From: an uncultured Sphingomonadales bacterium | GTDB taxonomy: Bacteria; Pseudomonadota; Alphaproteobacteria; Sphingomonadales; Sphingomonadaceae | Assembly (NCBI GenBank): GCA_903958285.1 | Contig: CAJBSR010000373.1 | Location: forward strand, 1-7,438 | DNA: 7,438 nt | Direction: 5' to 3' | Shown here: positions 5,952 to 7,438 of the stretch, one piece after another | Numbering within the stretch: position 1 is the stretch's first letter | How the letters are laid out: each line of letters starts with the position of its first letter | Notes under the pieces: model-generated | The model's input: only the letters and a program-made list of their open reading frames with translations | Told to the model about the DNA's origin: nothing | The model's database searches: none | Position numbers and translations under genes: made by a program

Positions 5952-7175
5952 ATGACTGACAAGCAAGAGATCAACCGCGTTGTCCTCGCCTATTCGGGCG
6001 GGCTGGATACCAGCGTCATCATGAAATGGCTTCAGCAGACCTATGGCTGTGAAGTTGTGACCTTCACCGCCGATCTGGGGCAGGGTGAAGAGATTGAGCC
6101 CGCCCGTCAAAAGGCCCGCATGTCCGGCATCAAGGAAGAGCACATCTTCATTGAAGACGTTCGTGAAGAATTCTGCCGCGACTACATCTTCCCGATGATG
6201 CGCGCCAATGCGCTCTATGAAGGCCTGTACCTGCTCGGCACATCGATCGCCCGCCCGCTGATCGCTAAGAAGCAGATTGAGATTGCCGCTAAAGTTGGCG
6301 CCGACGCTGTGGCCCATGGCGCGACCGGTAAGGGCAATGATCAGGTCCGCTTTGAACTCGGCTATTATGCGCTGAACCCGGACATCAAGGTCATCGCACC
6401 CTGGCGCGAATGGGATTTGAACAGCCGGTCAGCGCTCATCGAATTTGCCGAAAAGCATCAGATTCAGGTCCCCAAGGACAAGCGCGGCGAAAGCCCGTTT
6501 TCGACAGACGCCAATCTTCTCCACACGTCATCCGAAGGCAAGGTGCTGGAAGATCCGTGGGAAGAAGTGCCCGACTATGTCTATTCGCGCACCGACAATC
6601 CGGAAGACGCGCCCGACGTGCCGGAATTCATCACGGTTGATTTTGAGCGTGGCGATGCGGTCGCTGTGAATGGCGAAGGCATGTCGCCTGCGACCTTGCT
6701 CGCCAAGCTGAATGAGCTGGGCAAACGGCACGGCATTGGTCGCCTCGATCTGGTCGAGAACCGTTTTGTTGGCATGAAGTCGCGCGGGATGTACGAAACA
6801 CCGGGCGGGACGATCCTGCATCTGGCGCACCGTGGCATTGAGTCGATCACGCTGGATCGGGGCGCTGCGCACCTCAAGGACAAGCTGATGCCGGAATATG
6901 CCGAGCTGCTCTACAACGGCTTCTGGTTCTCACCGGAGCGTGAAATGCTGCAGGCCGCCATCGACCATAGCCAGCACCATGTCTCGGGCACGGTCCGCCT
7001 GAAGCTCTATAAGGGCGGTGTCCATGTCGTCGGCCGCCGGTCGCCCAACTCGCTCTATTCGGAAAAGATCGTCACCTTTGAAGACGACGCCGGCGCGTAT
7101 GACCAGCGCGACGCGCAGGGCTTTATTAAGCTTAATGCCCTAAGGCTGCGCCTGCTGGGACGGCGCGGCCTCTGA
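5952..7175 (+). CDS. argG: Argininosuccinate synthase
   Basis: This enzyme joins citrulline and aspartate using ATP to form argininosuccinate, the penultimate step of arginine biosynthesis, in the cytoplasm. The 407-residue product has the normal family length. Visible signatures are the PP-loop AYSGGLDT (13-20) that binds ATP pyrophosphate, GTSIARP (96-102), [14 protein letters not shown] (122-135), VLEDPW (198-203) and the C-terminal tetramerisation segment (about 360-407). The frame is open back to 5649, but the start at 5952 is preferred: conserved sequence begins there ([17 protein letters not shown]), and GGAAGAG lies 8 nt upstream. The longer reading would include the fliC 3' end and both hairpins. 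No clear sigma-70 promoter was found in 5855-5951; TTGCGT at 5885 has no good -10 partner. The gene has no functional tie to the flagellar genes and marks the cluster boundary. Confidence 0.97.
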   Translation: MTDKQEINRVVLAYSGGLDTSVIMKWLQQTYGCEVVTFTADLGQGEEIEPARQKARMSGIKEEHIFIEDVREEFCRDYIFPMMRANALYEGLYLLGTSIARPLIAKKQIEIAAKVGADAVAHGATGKGNDQVRFELGYYALNPDIKVIAPWREWDLNSRSALIEFAEKHQIQVPKDKRGESPFSTDANLLHTSSEGKVLEDPWEEVPDYVYSRTDNPEDAPDVPEFITVDFERGDAVAVNGEGMSPATLLAKLNELGKRHGIGRLDLVENRFVGMKSRGMYETPGGTILHLAHRGIESITLDRGAAHLKDKLMPEYAELLYNGFWFSPEREMLQAAIDHSQHHVSGTVRLKLYKGGVHVVGRRSPNSLYSEKIVTFEDDAGAYDQRDAQGFIKLNALRLRLLGRRGL

Positions 7176-7184
7176 TTGCTGCGG

Positions 7185-7224
7185 CCCGTCGTTCCGATGC
7201 TTGATTTCAAGTCGGGGCGACGGG
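7185..7224 (+). terminator. Long hairpin between argG and the next gene
   Basis: CCCGTCG (7185-7191) pairs with CGACGGG (7218-7224); two T-G wobbles follow, then CCGA/TCGG (7194-7197 with 7212-7215), a two-base bulge TG, and CTTG/CAAG (7200-7203 with 7208-7211) closing an ATTT loop. That is about 17 paired positions starting 9 bases after the argG stop. No U-run follows, and only four bases separate the stem from the next ATG at 7229. It may terminate or protect the argG message, or mask the ribosome site of the downstream gene. Confidence 0.6.
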
Positions 7225-7228
7225 GCAA

Positions 7229-7438
7229 ATGGGGTTATCGGCACGGGAATATCGGGCGGCAGGCCTCGGTTTCGGCTCCCTCGTCATCTATGGGCTGTTT
7301 GTCCTTTCAACCGGTAAAGTGGACGCAGCAGCCCTCGGGCGCTTGTTCCTTGCCTATCTGACGTCCGCGCTGTCCGTGACGGCGTTCATCGGCCTGCTCG
7401 TGGCATTTGGCCTCCATCTGCGCGAGAGATGGGCACGA
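7229..7438 (+). CDS. Unrecognised membrane protein (N-terminal part, cut by window edge)
   Basis: An open frame runs from ATG 7229 to the window end, 70 codons with no stop. I do not recognise the family. The translation starts MGLSAREYRAAG, has a likely membrane helix at about 11-28 (LGFGSLVIYGLFVLS), a short polar loop with GKVDAA (29-34), a second likely helix at about 39-62 (SALSVTAFIGLLVAFGL) and a basic stretch HLRERWAR. The charge pattern suggests a small multi-pass inner-membrane protein. An in-frame stop at 7202-7204 and no other ATG before 7229 fix the start, although the nearest purine stretch (GGGG, 3 nt upstream) is badly spaced and lies within the end of a strong hairpin. It follows argG on the same strand after 53 bases and may be co-transcribed. 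Confidence 0.6.
   Translation, partial: MGLSAREYRAAGLGFGSLVIYGLFVLSTGKVDAAALGRLFLAYLTSALSVTAFIGLLVAFGLHLRERWAR

Noticed and set aside
7176..7361. Open frame of 61 codons starting right after argG
   Set aside because: It begins as a non-ATG continuation, runs through the 7185-7224 hairpin and overlaps the more convincing membrane-protein frame starting at 7229. Its composition is unlike a real protein.

Overview
This window is ordinary alphaproteobacterial chromosome, most likely a Sphingomonadales-type bacterium. That placement rests on the high GC content, the compact 270-residue flagellin, the fliE-F-G-H-I order and the style of the protein sequences, and it is tentative. It holds the edge of a flagellar locus and the start of a housekeeping region. 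I saw no mobile element, CRISPR array, tRNA or rRNA, and no clear sign of a new defence or biosynthetic system.

Minus strand, 4696 down to 1: a tight basal-body and export operon read fliE, fliF, fliG, fliH, fliI. fliI is cut by the left window edge. FliE is the rod/MS-ring adaptor, FliF the MS ring, FliG the rotor/switch protein on FliF, and FliH and FliI the regulator and ATPase of the flagellar type III export apparatus. Junctions are a 3-nt gap (fliE/fliF), 8-nt overlaps (fliF/fliG and, with the preferred start, fliG/fliH) and a 4-nt ATGA overlap (fliH/fliI), so translation is probably coupled.

Intergenic 4697-4909: a divergent control region. It has a near-perfect sigma-54 promoter facing fliE (4749-4763), a FliA/sigma-28-like promoter facing fliC (4831-4857), two inverted repeats between them, and a hairpin in the predicted fliC leader. 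This fits the usual flagellar hierarchy, with basal body and export under sigma-54 and filament under FliA.

Plus strand, 4910-5722: fliC, a short flagellin made almost only of the conserved terminal domains. It is followed by two strong hairpins (5746-5783 and 5817-5844); the second has a U-rich tail and is a convincing intrinsic terminator.

Plus strand, 5952-7175: argG, argininosuccinate synthase of arginine biosynthesis, unrelated to motility. It marks the right edge of the flagellar cluster. After it come a long hairpin (7185-7224) and the first 70 codons of an unrecognised membrane protein (7229 onward) that runs off the right edge.
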